Shown piece by piece: positions 17,398 to 26,265 of a stretch of 64,000 nucleotides of DNA (position 1 is its first letter; every line of letters begins with the position of its first letter). Made by a program: the position numbers and the translations under genes. Source of the DNA: Chloroflexota bacterium (GTDB lineage Bacteria > Chloroflexota > UBA11872). Below the pieces are notes generated by a model. It searched no databases and was not told the DNA's origin. It saw only the letters and a program-made list of their open reading frames with translations. The stretch lies in assembly GCA_022824495.1 (NCBI GenBank), contig JAJDZU010000023.1:62001-126000 (forward strand), written 5' to 3'.

Positions 17398-19251
17398 ATG
17401 AAGAAGACCATGGCGCAGGCGCTCGTTGAATTCCTCAAGGTTCAGCACGTGGCCCGCGACGGTCGCCAGCAGGCGTTTTTCGCCGGCTGTTTTGGCATCT
17501 TTGGCCACGGCAACGTGGCCGGCGTGGGCGAGGCCCTGCAGGAAAACCCCGACTTTCGCTACTACCAGGCCCGTAACGAGCAGTCGATGGTCCACAGCGC
17601 CATCGGCTACGCCAAGATGAGAAACCGTCTGGGCACCCTGGCTTGCACTTCGTCCATCGGCCCCGGCGCCACCAACATGGTCACGGGTGCAGCCACTGCC
17701 ACCATCAATCGCCTGCCTGTCCTGCTGCTGCCGGGCGACATCTTTTCCAACCGCAAGGTCGCGCCGGTGTTGCAGCAGCTGGAAGCGCCCTGGTCCCACG
17801 ACGTCTCGGTCAACGACTGCTTTCGTCCGGTGTCCACCTACTGGGACCGCATCAACCGGCCCGACCAGTTGGTACCGGCACTCATGGAAACAATGCGCGT
17901 CCTCACCTCGCCCGCCTCCACCGGCGCAGTCACACTGTGCCTGCCGCAGGACGTGCAGACCGAGGCCTACGACTACCCCGACGACTTGTTCGAGTCCCGC
18001 GTCTGGGACATTCCCCGCGCCCGCGCGGACGCCGGCCTTGTTCAGCGGGCGGCCTCGTGGATACGCAAAAGCCAACGCCCGCTGATCATCGCCGGCGGCG
18101 GCGTCCTCTACAGCGAGGCCTCAGCCACGCTACAAGCATTCGTCGAAGCCACCGGCATCCCGGTTTCCGAAACCAAGGCCGGCAAGGGCGCTTTGCCGCA
18201 CGACCACCCCCGGGTCCTGGGTGCCGTCGGGTTCTCCGGCGGCACCGCCGCCAACCTCGCGGCGAGCGATGCCGACCTGGTCATCGGCATCGGCACCCGC
18301 TATACCGACTTCACCACTGCCTCCAAGACCCAGTTCCAGAATCCGGATGTCCGCTTTATCAACATCAACGTGGCCGAACTCGATGCCTACAAGCACGCCG
18401 CTCTCCCGCTACAGGGCGACGCCAGAGTCGTGCTTGAGGAACTGGCTGCGGCCACCGCCGGCTACCGCGTTCCCTCGCCATTCAGTCAGCAATCCGACGA
18501 CTGGCGTGCCGCCTGGATCACCGAGACTGACAACCAGCGGGCCGCCACCGACGCGATTCCCTTGCGGCAAGGCCACGTCATTGGCGTCGTCAACGAGTTC
18601 ACCCGGCCTGAGGACGTCGTCGTCTGCGCCGCCGGCAGCCTGCCCGGCGATCTCCACAAGCTCTGGCGCACCGGGCAGCCGGGCGGCTTTCACCTGGAAT
18701 ACGGCTACTCCTGCATGGGCTACGAGATTGCCGGCGGCATCGGCGCCAAGCTGGCCGCGCCGGAGCGTGAGGTCTACGTCATGGTCGGCGACGGCTCCTA
18801 CCTGATGATGGCCCAGGAACTCGTCACCGCCCTGCAGGAGGGCATCAAGATCAACGTCGTCCTCCTCGACAACCACGGCTGGGGCAGCATCCGGGCGCTC
18901 TCCACCGACGTCGGCGCCGACGGCTGGGGCACCCAGTACCGTTACCGAAACGGAGCGTCAGGCCAACTGGATGGAGACACCATCCCGCTTGATCTGGCCG
19001 CCAACGCCGAGGGGCTCGGCATGAACGTCATCCGCGCCGATACGGCCGACGACCTGCAGGAGGCCCTCGAAGACGCCCGCGACTCGGACAGCTCTACGCT
19101 CATCGCCGTGGACGTCAGCGCCGATGACGGCGTCCCCACCTACGAGTCCTGGTGGGACGTTCCTGTCTCCGAGGTCTCGACCATCGCGGGCGTGCAAGCC
19201 TCGCGCGAACGCTACGCCGAAATGGTCAAGAACGAGCGCCCGCTTATCTAG
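17398..19251 (+). CDS. iolD: ThDP-dependent trihydroxycyclohexane-1,2-dione hydrolase (IolD-like)
   Basis: 617 residues, as in IolD. The catalytic Glu is about E61 (YYQARNEQSMVHSAIGYAKM) and the ThDP/Mg motif is GDGSYLMMAQELVTALQEG...NVVLLDNHGW. The N-terminus TMAQALVEFLKVQ with QQAFFAGCFGIFGHGNVAG is characteristic of IolD, which hydrolyses the ring dione in myo-inositol breakdown. ATG 17398 is preceded by agaggggc. The next genes (a TIM-barrel isomerase and Gfo/Idh) fit inositol-type metabolism, but iolB, iolC and iolG are not recognisable, so the substrate may be an inositol relative. Confidence 0.88.
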   Translation: MKKTMAQALVEFLKVQHVARDGRQQAFFAGCFGIFGHGNVAGVGEALQENPDFRYYQARNEQSMVHSAIGYAKMRNRLGTLACTSSIGPGATNMVTGAATATINRLPVLLLPGDIFSNRKVAPVLQQLEAPWSHDVSVNDCFRPVSTYWDRINRPDQLVPALMETMRVLTSPASTGAVTLCLPQDVQTEAYDYPDDLFESRVWDIPRARADAGLVQRAASWIRKSQRPLIIAGGGVLYSEASATLQAFVEATGIPVSETKAGKGALPHDHPRVLGAVGFSGGTAANLAASDADLVIGIGTRYTDFTTASKTQFQNPDVRFININVAELDAYKHAALPLQGDARVVLEELAAATAGYRVPSPFSQQSDDWRAAWITETDNQRAATDAIPLRQGHVIGVVNEFTRPEDVVVCAAGSLPGDLHKLWRTGQPGGFHLEYGYSCMGYEIAGGIGAKLAAPEREVYVMVGDGSYLMMAQELVTALQEGIKINVVLLDNHGWGSIRALSTDVGADGWGTQYRYRNGASGQLDGDTIPLDLAANAEGLGMNVIRADTADDLQEALEDARDSDSSTLIAVDVSADDGVPTYESWWDVPVSEVSTIAGVQASRERYAEMVKNERPLI

Positions 19252-19326
19252 CCGTCAATGAGCTCGCTCCACGACGCCGCCGCAACGTCATCACCGCGCC
19301 ACCCGGTCTAACGGGGGAGACTCGCC

Positions 19327-20292
19327 ATGAAACTCGGCCTGTACATGGACATCCTCAACGACATGTCCTTCACCGAAGCCCTCGACTACGCCGCCGGCCT
19401 CGGCCTTGACGCCGTGGAAATCGGCACCGGCAACTTTTCGACCGCGCCCCACTGTCAACTGGACGAACTGGTCCAAAGCCAGGCCGCACGCGACGACTTC
19501 ATGGGCGCGATAACCGACCGCGGCCTGGCACTCTCCGCTCTCAACTGCTCCGGCAACCTGCTCGACCCGCATCCCGAACGCCGCCAGCGCAGCCAGCAGG
19601 TCTACTACGACACCGTGCGAGTGGCCAGCGCCCTCGGGCTCGAAATCGTCATCACCCAGAGCGGCTGTCCGGGCGCTCCTGACGGCGGCACCTACCCGAA
19701 TTGGGTCACAGCCACCTGGCCGGCCGAGTACGTCGAATGCGGCCTCCGCCAGTGGGCCGAAGAAGTCACCCCGTTCTGGACCGAAGCCGGCCGCTTCGCC
19801 GCCGACCACGATATGAAGATCGCCATCGAAATGCACCACGGCATGGTCGCCTACAACCCGCGCTCCCTCCTGCAGCTACGCGAGATCGCCGGCGACCTGC
19901 TCGGGGCCAACCTGGACCCCAGCCACCTCTGGCCCCAGGGCATGGAGCCAACCGTCGTGGTCCAGGGTCTCGCCGGCTGCATCTGGCACGTCCACGCCAA
20001 GGACACCGGCATCGACCCCAACGAAGCCGCCCTCAACGGCCTGCTCGAAATCCGCCCCTGGGACCAGTCATTCGAACGCTCTTGGGCCTTCCGCACCGTC
20101 GGCTACGGCCACGGCGAACTCTGGTGGCGCCAGTTCTTCAGCGCCCTCCGCAAGGCCGGATTCGACGGTGTGGTGAGCATGGAACACGAAGACCGCTGGA
20201 TGGGCCGACTTGAAGGGCTGGAAAAAAGCGTCGACTTCCTGAAGCCACTACTGCTTCAGGACCAACAGGACGTAATCGCCCCGCGCGCCTAG
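19327..20292 (+). CDS. Sugar phosphate isomerase/epimerase-like TIM barrel protein (IolE/IolH-like)
   Basis: 321 residues of the xylose-isomerase-like superfamily. Metal ligands can be seen in order: AIEMHHG (Glu), NLDPSHLW (Asp/His), HVHAKDTG (His) and SMEHED (Glu). The N-terminus KLGLYMDILNDMSF.EALDYAAGLGLDAVEIG is typical. A GGGGGAG ribosome site precedes ATG 19327. Sits 75 bases after iolD on the same strand. It may be an inosose dehydratase or epimerase; the exact reaction is unknown. The TAG stop shares CTAG with the opposite-strand gene. Confidence 0.82.
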   Translation: MKLGLYMDILNDMSFTEALDYAAGLGLDAVEIGTGNFSTAPHCQLDELVQSQAARDDFMGAITDRGLALSALNCSGNLLDPHPERRQRSQQVYYDTVRVASALGLEIVITQSGCPGAPDGGTYPNWVTATWPAEYVECGLRQWAEEVTPFWTEAGRFAADHDMKIAIEMHHGMVAYNPRSLLQLREIAGDLLGANLDPSHLWPQGMEPTVVVQGLAGCIWHVHAKDTGIDPNEAALNGLLEIRPWDQSFERSWAFRTVGYGHGELWWRQFFSALRKAGFDGVVSMEHEDRWMGRLEGLEKSVDFLKPLLLQDQQDVIAPRA

Positions 20293-21452
20293 CCCCCGTC
20301 CGACTCCGCGGCCAGCGCCGTAACGCCCTCGCGGTACACCGGGTCGGCCGAGTCCAGCGGCAAGGCAACCGGATGCCGCCGCGCCGCCGAGGCATAGCAC
20401 GCCAGCACCGTGTCCACCGCTCGCGCCCCGTCCTCGCCCGTGCTCCGCGGCTGACGCTCCTCGGTCACCGCCGCAACGACATCGCTTACGAGGTTCAGGT
20501 ACGAGTTCTGCATGTTGTACCCGTCAAACGCCCAGGCCAGGCGCTCGTCCTCGCTCGCGTGCGCGGAATCGGCACTGGCGATGACGCCCTCGACCTCCAG
20601 CGGTTGCGTCGTCATCCCGTCGGAAGTGAACGCGGAGTGGAACCGGTCGAACGGCGTCGTGCCGTTGTTGATATAGCGGAGCCAAAGGCGTCCCTCGGTT
20701 CCGCCGACCCCTATCCCGCCGGGCCCCAGGCCCCAACCGAGATTCAGGCTGGCGTATACGTCGCCAAGTCGCAGGTGGCACATCGCCAGGTCGTCCACCG
20801 GCAGCGGCCCGTCGCCGGTTCGCCGGATCATCGTCGACACCTCAGAGACCGGTGCGCTCGCCAGCCAGCTCATCACGTATAGCGGGTGCAGCATGTCCAT
20901 CAGGATCCCGCCGCCCGCGCGCCCCAGGTCTCGCCGCCAGCCCGGCTGGAAGGTCGCCGCGCCCGGGTTATCCGGCACGCACAGCAGGTTGGCGCTGACG
21001 GTCTGGACCTCCCCGATCGTGCCCCGGTCGATCGCCGCCTTAGCCGCCTCGAACTCCGGAAAGAACAGGTAGTTGTGCATCATTGCCAGCACGCGCTCGG
21101 CGCGCTCGGCCGCGTCCACCATCTCCCAGGCGTCCTGCGGCACCGCCGCCAGCGGCTTCTCGGCCAATACGTGCTTTCCGGCATTGAGCGCCGTCAGGAC
21201 CGGCGCTTTCCGTAGCCAGGGCGGCGTGGCCACCACCACCAGGTCAAGATCCGGCAGCGCCGCCAGGTCCTCGGCCTCGGCGAACCGGCGCTCGGTTGGA
21301 ATGCCTTGCTCGTCGCCCACCCGCTCCAGATTCGGCGGGGTCACGTCGGCGATCGCGCTCAACTCGATCTGCGGATGACTCGCCAGCCCCGGCGCATGAA
21401 CGCCTCCGCCCATGCTCCCGCAGCCAATCAGGCCCGTGCGAAGCTTCGTCAT
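20289..21452 (-). CDS. Gfo/Idh/MocA family oxidoreductase
   Basis: 387 residues. The N-terminal Rossmann motif is TGLIGCGSMGG (GCGXMG), the conserved LAEKPLA (EKP with catalytic-domain Lys) is near residue 96, and a two-domain layout follows. It oxidises or reduces sugars or polyols with NAD(P). ATG 21452 is chosen because a longer frame to 21845 only runs through the ATPase gene and is not conserved. It belongs with the ABC sugar transporter downstream in gene order (upstream on the chromosome) and with the IolD-like gene. Confidence 0.87.
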   Translation of the reverse strand: MTKLRTGLIGCGSMGGGVHAPGLASHPQIELSAIADVTPPNLERVGDEQGIPTERRFAEAEDLAALPDLDLVVVATPPWLRKAPVLTALNAGKHVLAEKPLAAVPQDAWEMVDAAERAERVLAMMHNYLFFPEFEAAKAAIDRGTIGEVQTVSANLLCVPDNPGAATFQPGWRRDLGRAGGGILMDMLHPLYVMSWLASAPVSEVSTMIRRTGDGPLPVDDLAMCHLRLGDVYASLNLGWGLGPGGIGVGGTEGRLWLRYINNGTTPFDRFHSAFTSDGMTTQPLEVEGVIASADSAHASEDERLAWAFDGYNMQNSYLNLVSDVVAAVTEERQPRSTGEDGARAVDTVLACYASAARRHPVALPLDSADPVYREGVTALAAESDGG

Positions 21453-21495
21453 CACGAATGTCCTCTGAGCGAACGCCGCTGACGCACCCGCCCCG

Positions 21496-22620
21496 TTATC
21501 CGATAGCCTCCTGGCTATCCCCGTCGAACAGTCGGATCCGGTCCGGCTTTGGACGTATCCAGATGTCCTCGCCTGGCTGACCGGCGAACGTCGTTTCTGC
21601 CCGTGCCTTGACTCGCGTGTCCTCGTCAAGCAGCACGTCAACCAGCACTTCGCTGCCCATCGGCTCCACCGAGAATATCGTGGCCTTCGCGTAGTCCGTC
21701 TGCTCCATGAACGAAAGCTCCATCGCCTCCGGACGCGCGCCCGCAATGGCGGGCCTGTCGACCCGGGGCCGCCGCAGGACAGCCGTAGCGGCGTCGCCGG
21801 CGACTGGCCAGGAGAAACCGTCGCCTTTGAGGCGAACCCAACCATTGGTACTGGTCAACGTTCCAGAAACCAGGCTCATCCCCGGACTGCCCACGAAATG
21901 CCCGACGAACGCATTGGCGGGCCGGTCGTAAATGTCCATCGGCGAACCGACCTGCAGTACCTTGGCGTCCCTCATCACCGTAATCCGGTCGGCCATCGCC
22001 AGCGCTTCGGCCTGGTCGTGGGTTACGTAGATGGCCGTGGTTCCCAACTGGCGTTGCAGGTACTTCAACTCACCGCGCATCTCCATCCGCAGCTCGGCGT
22101 CCAGGTTTGAAAGCGGCTCGTCAAACAGAAAGACGTTCGGCTCGCGAATGATGGCGCGGGCCAGCGCCACCCGCTGCCGCTGGCCGCCGCTCAACTCTCG
22201 CGGCTTGCGCTCCATCAGTTCCGGGATCCGCAGCATTTCCGCAACTTCCTTCACGCGCTCGCCGATTCGCGCCTTGGGCGTCTTGCGAATCTTCAGCGGG
22301 TAGCCAATGTTGTCCGCCACCTTCATGTGCGGGTACAGCGCGTAGCTCTGGAACACCATCGCCACGTTCCGCGCACGCGGCGGCACCTTGTTTGCCACGG
22401 TGTTGCCGATCTTGATCGTCCCCGCCGTCGCCATCTCCAGACCAGCGATCATCCGCAGCGACGTCGTCTTCCCGCAGCCCGACGGCCCCAGCAGGACCAT
22501 GAACTCGCCTTCCTGCACGTGCAGGTCCACCTCGTCGACCGCGATTACGCTTCCGAAATGCTTCGATACGTTCTCGAAGGTGACGGGCAGCGAACGCGTT
22601 CGTGTTGTTGAGTCGCTCAT
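21496..22620 (-). CDS. ugpC: Sugar ABC transporter ATP-binding protein (UgpC/MalK type)
   Basis: 374 residues. Walker A GPSGCGKTT, Q-loop FQSYALYPHM, signature LSGGQRQRVALARA, Walker B VFLFDEPLSNLD and the H-loop VTHDQAEA are all intact, followed by a C-terminal TOBE region (HFVGSPGMSLVSG) found in carbohydrate importers. ATG 22620 overlaps the permease stop as ATGA. It energises the two permeases downstream of the binding protein. Confidence 0.95.
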   Translation of the reverse strand: MSDSTTRTRSLPVTFENVSKHFGSVIAVDEVDLHVQEGEFMVLLGPSGCGKTTSLRMIAGLEMATAGTIKIGNTVANKVPPRARNVAMVFQSYALYPHMKVADNIGYPLKIRKTPKARIGERVKEVAEMLRIPELMERKPRELSGGQRQRVALARAIIREPNVFLFDEPLSNLDAELRMEMRGELKYLQRQLGTTAIYVTHDQAEALAMADRITVMRDAKVLQVGSPMDIYDRPANAFVGHFVGSPGMSLVSGTLTSTNGWVRLKGDGFSWPVAGDAATAVLRRPRVDRPAIAGARPEAMELSFMEQTDYAKATIFSVEPMGSEVLVDVLLDEDTRVKARAETTFAGQPGEDIWIRPKPDRIRLFDGDSQEAIG

Positions 22621-23459
22621 GCTCCGGAGACTCCACCGAGGGTCAGGCCCCGGATCAGGTTGCGCTGGACCAGCAGCGTGAAGATCAATACCGGGATGAT
22701 CGAGATGGCCGAGGCCGCCATCATGCGGCCGTACAGGATGTCGAACTGCGTGACCTGATTTGCGACCGCGATCGGCAGCGTCTGCGCTTCCGTGCGCGTC
22801 AGAATCAACGAAAACAGGAACTCATTCCAGGACGCAATCAGAACCAGAATCGAAGTCGCCGCCAGTCCCGGCCGCACTAGTGGGACGATCACCTTGCGAA
22901 ACGCGCCCAGCCAGTGGTCGCCGTCCACCATGGCCGCTTCTTCCAGATCGCGCGGGATGTCGCGGAAGAATCCCAGCATCATCCACACCGCGAGCGGGAG
23001 CTCCAGCATTGAGTGGACCAGCCCCATGCCAATGTGGGTGTCGATCAGGCCGACCTGCGTGAAGAAAATGAACAGCGGAACCACCGTCACCGTCTGCGGA
23101 AACATGCGAACCGTCAGGATGAAAAACAAGATGTGGTAGTTCAGGCCCCACGGCAGCTGAAATCGAGAAAGTCCGTATGCCGCCAGGCTTCCCACGGTGA
23201 TCGCGATTGACGTCGCGATCACCGCAATGATGACGCTGTTCATGATCTGTTCGCCGAATCCGCGCTTGCCAAGCACCGCCTCAAACCACTCCAGCGTGAA
23301 CTCCTGCGGCCAGATCGTCGGCGGGATCTGCGAGAACTCCGACTCGGTCTTGAGCCCGATCATCAGCATCCAGTAGACCGGCGCCAGCACCATCAGCACC
23401 ACCCCGAGCATTAGCACGTGGCGGCTCAGGACGAGTGGCGCGCTGCGTTCACCAACCAT
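22617..23459 (-). CDS. Carbohydrate ABC transporter permease (MalG-like)
   Basis: 280 residues with six hydrophobic segments. The EAA loop that docks on the ATPase is visible: EEAAMVDGDHWLGAFRKVIVPLVRPGL. The N-terminal helix is followed by the MalG-like periplasmic region SEFSQIPPTIWP. 13 bases after the other permease gene, and overlapped by the ATPase gene. Confidence 0.93.
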   Translation of the reverse strand: MVGERSAPLVLSRHVLMLGVVLMVLAPVYWMLMIGLKTESEFSQIPPTIWPQEFTLEWFEAVLGKRGFGEQIMNSVIIAVIATSIAITVGSLAAYGLSRFQLPWGLNYHILFFILTVRMFPQTVTVVPLFIFFTQVGLIDTHIGMGLVHSMLELPLAVWMMLGFFRDIPRDLEEAAMVDGDHWLGAFRKVIVPLVRPGLAATSILVLIASWNEFLFSLILTRTEAQTLPIAVANQVTQFDILYGRMMAASAISIIPVLIFTLLVQRNLIRGLTLGGVSGA

Positions 23460-23472
23460 GGTTAGCTCACCC

Positions 23473-24414
23473 CTAAGATTGCAGGATGCGTCGGATGTAG
23501 AACGTCGCCAGGATAATCAATACGACCTGAAACATGACGGACAACGCCGAGGCATATCCGAAGTTAAAATGTGTGAATGCATATTTGTAAATCGATAGCG
23601 TCACGGTCTCGGTCGATGATCCGGGGCCGCCCCGCGTCATGACCAGCATCCGGTCGGCGATACGCGCCGCATCAAGCGTTCGCAGCAGCAGCACCACCAC
23701 GAACGTGGGCCGCAGCAGCGGAATCGTGACGTCCCTGAAGATCTGCCACGGCGACGCGCCGTCAATCGCGGCGGCCTCATACGGATCCTGCGGCAGCGAC
23801 AGAATCCCCGCGTACATCAGGATGAACACGAACATGCTCGACTGCCAGATGTCGATCAGCATGATCGACGGCAGCGCCGTGCGGTCGTCGGCCAGCCAGA
23901 GCTGTTGCTCAATGCCCACCAGGCTCAGCAGATAGTTCAGCACGCCGAAGTTCACGTCCATCATCACCAGCCAGCCCGCGCCCACGCTCACCGGCGGCAG
24001 TACCAACGGAATGATCAGCGCCGCGGTAAAGACCATCCGCGCGCGCGAATGCAGCTTGCTCATCAGGAACGCGATGATCAGGCCGACCACGATCTCCGCG
24101 GATACGACAACAAGCACCCAGACGCCCGTTCGTATCGTCGAGCCGATGATCAGGTTGTCGCTGAACACCTTCGTGAAATTCGCGAAGCCGATTGGCTCGA
24201 TCTCGAGCTCGCCAAGCTTGAAGGTCACCCGCGCAAAGGCCATGCGCCAACTCATGATGGCTGGGAAGACCGCCATTACGGCCAGCAGCGCCAGGGATGG
24301 CGCTATGAAGAAGTACTTGAGGTGCGCCTCCCACCAGGGAGTCTTGGCTATGGCCTGCAGGTCGTCGCCGCGGCGCCGGCGCAGGACGTTAAGCACGGCC
24401 GTCCCGCCTGCCAC
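23473..24414 (-). CDS. Carbohydrate ABC transporter permease (MalF-like)
   Basis: About 313 residues with the EAA loop YEAAAIDGASPWQIFRDVTIPLLRPTF and six or more membrane helices. The start is uncertain: the frame is open to a TTG at 24441, but this abuts a strong hairpin, so GTG 24414 (or 24396) is preferred. It is the second gene of a transporter operon: binding protein, this permease, MalG-like permease, ATPase. Confidence 0.88.
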   Translation of the reverse strand: MAGGTAVLNVLRRRRGDDLQAIAKTPWWEAHLKYFFIAPSLALLAVMAVFPAIMSWRMAFARVTFKLGELEIEPIGFANFTKVFSDNLIIGSTIRTGVWVLVVVSAEIVVGLIIAFLMSKLHSRARMVFTAALIIPLVLPPVSVGAGWLVMMDVNFGVLNYLLSLVGIEQQLWLADDRTALPSIMLIDIWQSSMFVFILMYAGILSLPQDPYEAAAIDGASPWQIFRDVTIPLLRPTFVVVLLLRTLDAARIADRMLVMTRGGPGSSTETVTLSIYKYAFTHFNFGYASALSVMFQVVLIILATFYIRRILQS

Positions 24415-24443
24415 CTGACCGCCTGTCCGAGTAGGACGCAAAA

Positions 24444-24481
24444 GGCCCGGCGACGCTCACCTGCGTGAGCGTCGCCAGGCC
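24444..24481 (-). terminator. Stem-loop between binding-protein gene and permease genes
   Basis: GGCGACGCTCAC, loop CTGC, GTGAGCGTCGCC is a perfect 12-bp hairpin at 24449-24476. It extends by GGCC pairs across one C-A mismatch. It lies directly after the binding-protein gene and before the permease start. There is no U-tract. In transport operons such a hairpin often limits read-through, or protects the upstream message, so the binding protein is made in excess; here that is an inference from position. Confidence 0.7.
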
Positions 24482-24572
24482 CGGGCCTGGTTGCGTAACC
24501 AGTTCCGCGATCACCGTGCGACCGGGCAGTGCTAGGCCAACGCGATCCCGGCGATCGAGGTTCTCAGCGTCC

Positions 24573-26051
24573 CTATGAGTAGGCGCCCTTCTCTTCCAGC
24601 GCCACTCGGACTTCCTCGTCGGCCAGTCGCGCGGCGTCGCCCACCGACTCCTGCTCGGCGATCACGGCCGACACGTGCCGACCAACGATCTCCTCGACGA
24701 TGGAGTAGTGCTCCGTCCGCGGGCGCGGCACGGCCACCGAAGCGGCGTTCTTGATGCCCGCCAGGAACGGGAAGTCCGCCAGCAGTCCGGGGTCGTCCAT
24801 CAGGCTGAACCGAACCGGCGGCCAGTTGTTGGCGTACATGTTCTCCTTCTGGTTCTCCGCCTGGGTGAGCCAGTGGATCGCTTCCGCCGCCGCCTCGTGG
24901 TTCTCGCTGCCCTGAGGAACGCCGAACAGCCATACGCCGGTCATGTTGGCGTGGTCCGCGCCGGGCTGCGCCGGCTCCGGCAGCACCTCAATCTTGCCGA
25001 CCACTGACGACAGGTCCGGCGTGTACATCTTCAGCAACTGGTCAGGCCATACGTCGCCCGACATGGCCGCCAGGCCGGTGTACATCAGCTTGCCGAGTTC
25101 GTGGTGGCCGATGTTCTCAACGCCCGGGGGCGCCAGGTTCTTCAGCGTCACCACCATGTCCAGCGCGGCCAGACCCTCTTCCGTGTTCACCTGCGGGTTC
25201 AGGTCGCCGTCGATCACGTCGCGCCCGAAGCCGCGCATGATCGGCAGGAAGCTGGTCATCGCCGGGTTCCCCGGCTGCCCGCGAATGGTGTACCCGTACA
25301 GGTCGGGGGCCATGTCGCCGGTGATCTTGGTGGAGTACTCGGCCACGTCGTCCCATGTCTTCGGCGGCTCGACGCCAAGATCCTCCATGACGTCAGACCG
25401 GTAGGCAAAGCTCTGGATATTGCCGATGTTCGGCACCGCGCGCGGGCCGTACTTGCCCGGCGGCCAGTCGCCCAGGTCCACGATCGCCGGGATCATGTCC
25501 GGGTCGGGCCACACCCAGCCGAATCCCTGGTACAGGGGCGTGATATCGGCCAGGAACTCCGTGAACTGCGGCATCCACGGGTCGTCCATCGAGGCGATGT
25601 CGTAGGCCGATCCGCCCTGGCTCAGGTTGATGAGCAGACTCTGGTAAGTGGCCGCGTACGGCTGCTCAACGTGGTCAAGCTCGATCTGCGTCTCGGACAG
25701 CAGCTTGTCGAAGATGCCGGTCTCCGGCGTGCCAAGCGGCCCCGTGCCACGCAAGCGCACGCGCGGCTTCCCGATTGGCTGCTCGATGACGACCGTCACG
25801 ACGCGCTCGACCTCCTGAGTCACGACCCTGTCGACCGGAACTTCCTTCACAACTGTCTTTTCGACCACCGTCTCGACCGGAACTTCCTGTCGGACAATCT
25901 TCTCGACCGGAACTTCCTTCTCGACAATCCTCTCGACCTCGACGACCTGCGTCTCACCGCAGGCGGCCAGGATCGCCGCGCCGCCGACGCCAAGGGCGAC
26001 GCCACCGCCGACGCGCAACAACTGCCGTCGGGTTACTGAGCGTGGAAGCAT
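24573..26051 (-). CDS. ABC transporter substrate-binding lipoprotein, sugar type
   Basis: 492 residues. The N-terminus has an R8-R9 twin-Arg signal (SVTRRQLLRVGGGVALG) and lipobox LAAC with Cys 31, so a Tat-exported, membrane-anchored lipoprotein. A linker of about 50 residues follows, with repeated EVPVE/VEK units predicted to be extended or coiled. The rest is a family-1-type binding protein (SAYDIASMDDPWMPQFTEFLADITPLYQ; ATWDDVAEYSTKI). GGGGAGGACTC lies just before ATG 26051. A longer frame to 26135 has no support. The repetitive linker is common in Chloroflexota. Confidence 0.93.
   Translation of the reverse strand: MLPRSVTRRQLLRVGGGVALGVGGAAILAACGETQVVEVERIVEKEVPVEKIVRQEVPVETVVEKTVVKEVPVDRVVTQEVERVVTVVIEQPIGKPRVRLRGTGPLGTPETGIFDKLLSETQIELDHVEQPYAATYQSLLINLSQGGSAYDIASMDDPWMPQFTEFLADITPLYQGFGWVWPDPDMIPAIVDLGDWPPGKYGPRAVPNIGNIQSFAYRSDVMEDLGVEPPKTWDDVAEYSTKITGDMAPDLYGYTIRGQPGNPAMTSFLPIMRGFGRDVIDGDLNPQVNTEEGLAALDMVVTLKNLAPPGVENIGHHELGKLMYTGLAAMSGDVWPDQLLKMYTPDLSSVVGKIEVLPEPAQPGADHANMTGVWLFGVPQGSENHEAAAEAIHWLTQAENQKENMYANNWPPVRFSLMDDPGLLADFPFLAGIKNAASVAVPRPRTEHYSIVEEIVGRHVSAVIAEQESVGDAARLADEEVRVALEEKGAYS
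25820..25965 (-). repeat. Short repeats encoding the EVPVE/VEK linker
   Basis: The phrase tcgaccggaacttcct recurs three times, with shorter related units between, and encodes repeated EVPVEK/EVPVET/EVPVDR blocks in the binding-protein linker. It lies inside the gene and is not a separate element. Confidence 0.75.
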
Positions 26052-26265
26052 GAGTCCTCCCCACTTCCTGCGCGTCAAAAGTGTCACGACCTTGTGCCTT
26101 GAGACGCGCCTGAGACGCATGAGGGCAACAGCCAACGTGCGCCGTTCTTACAGACGGCAGACTACTCAAGGCCCAAAGAAGCGTCAACGAGTCGCCGGAA
26201 CAGGGCCATGGTGCCGCTGCTTCACAAGAGCAGGATCTTCGAATCTGCCACCGTCGCTCGGCAAA

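Noticed and set aside
21453-21845. N-terminal extension of the Gfo/Idh frame
   Set aside because: The extra 131 residues run through the ATPase gene in another frame and have no conserved pattern; ATG 21452 begins at the Rossmann motif.
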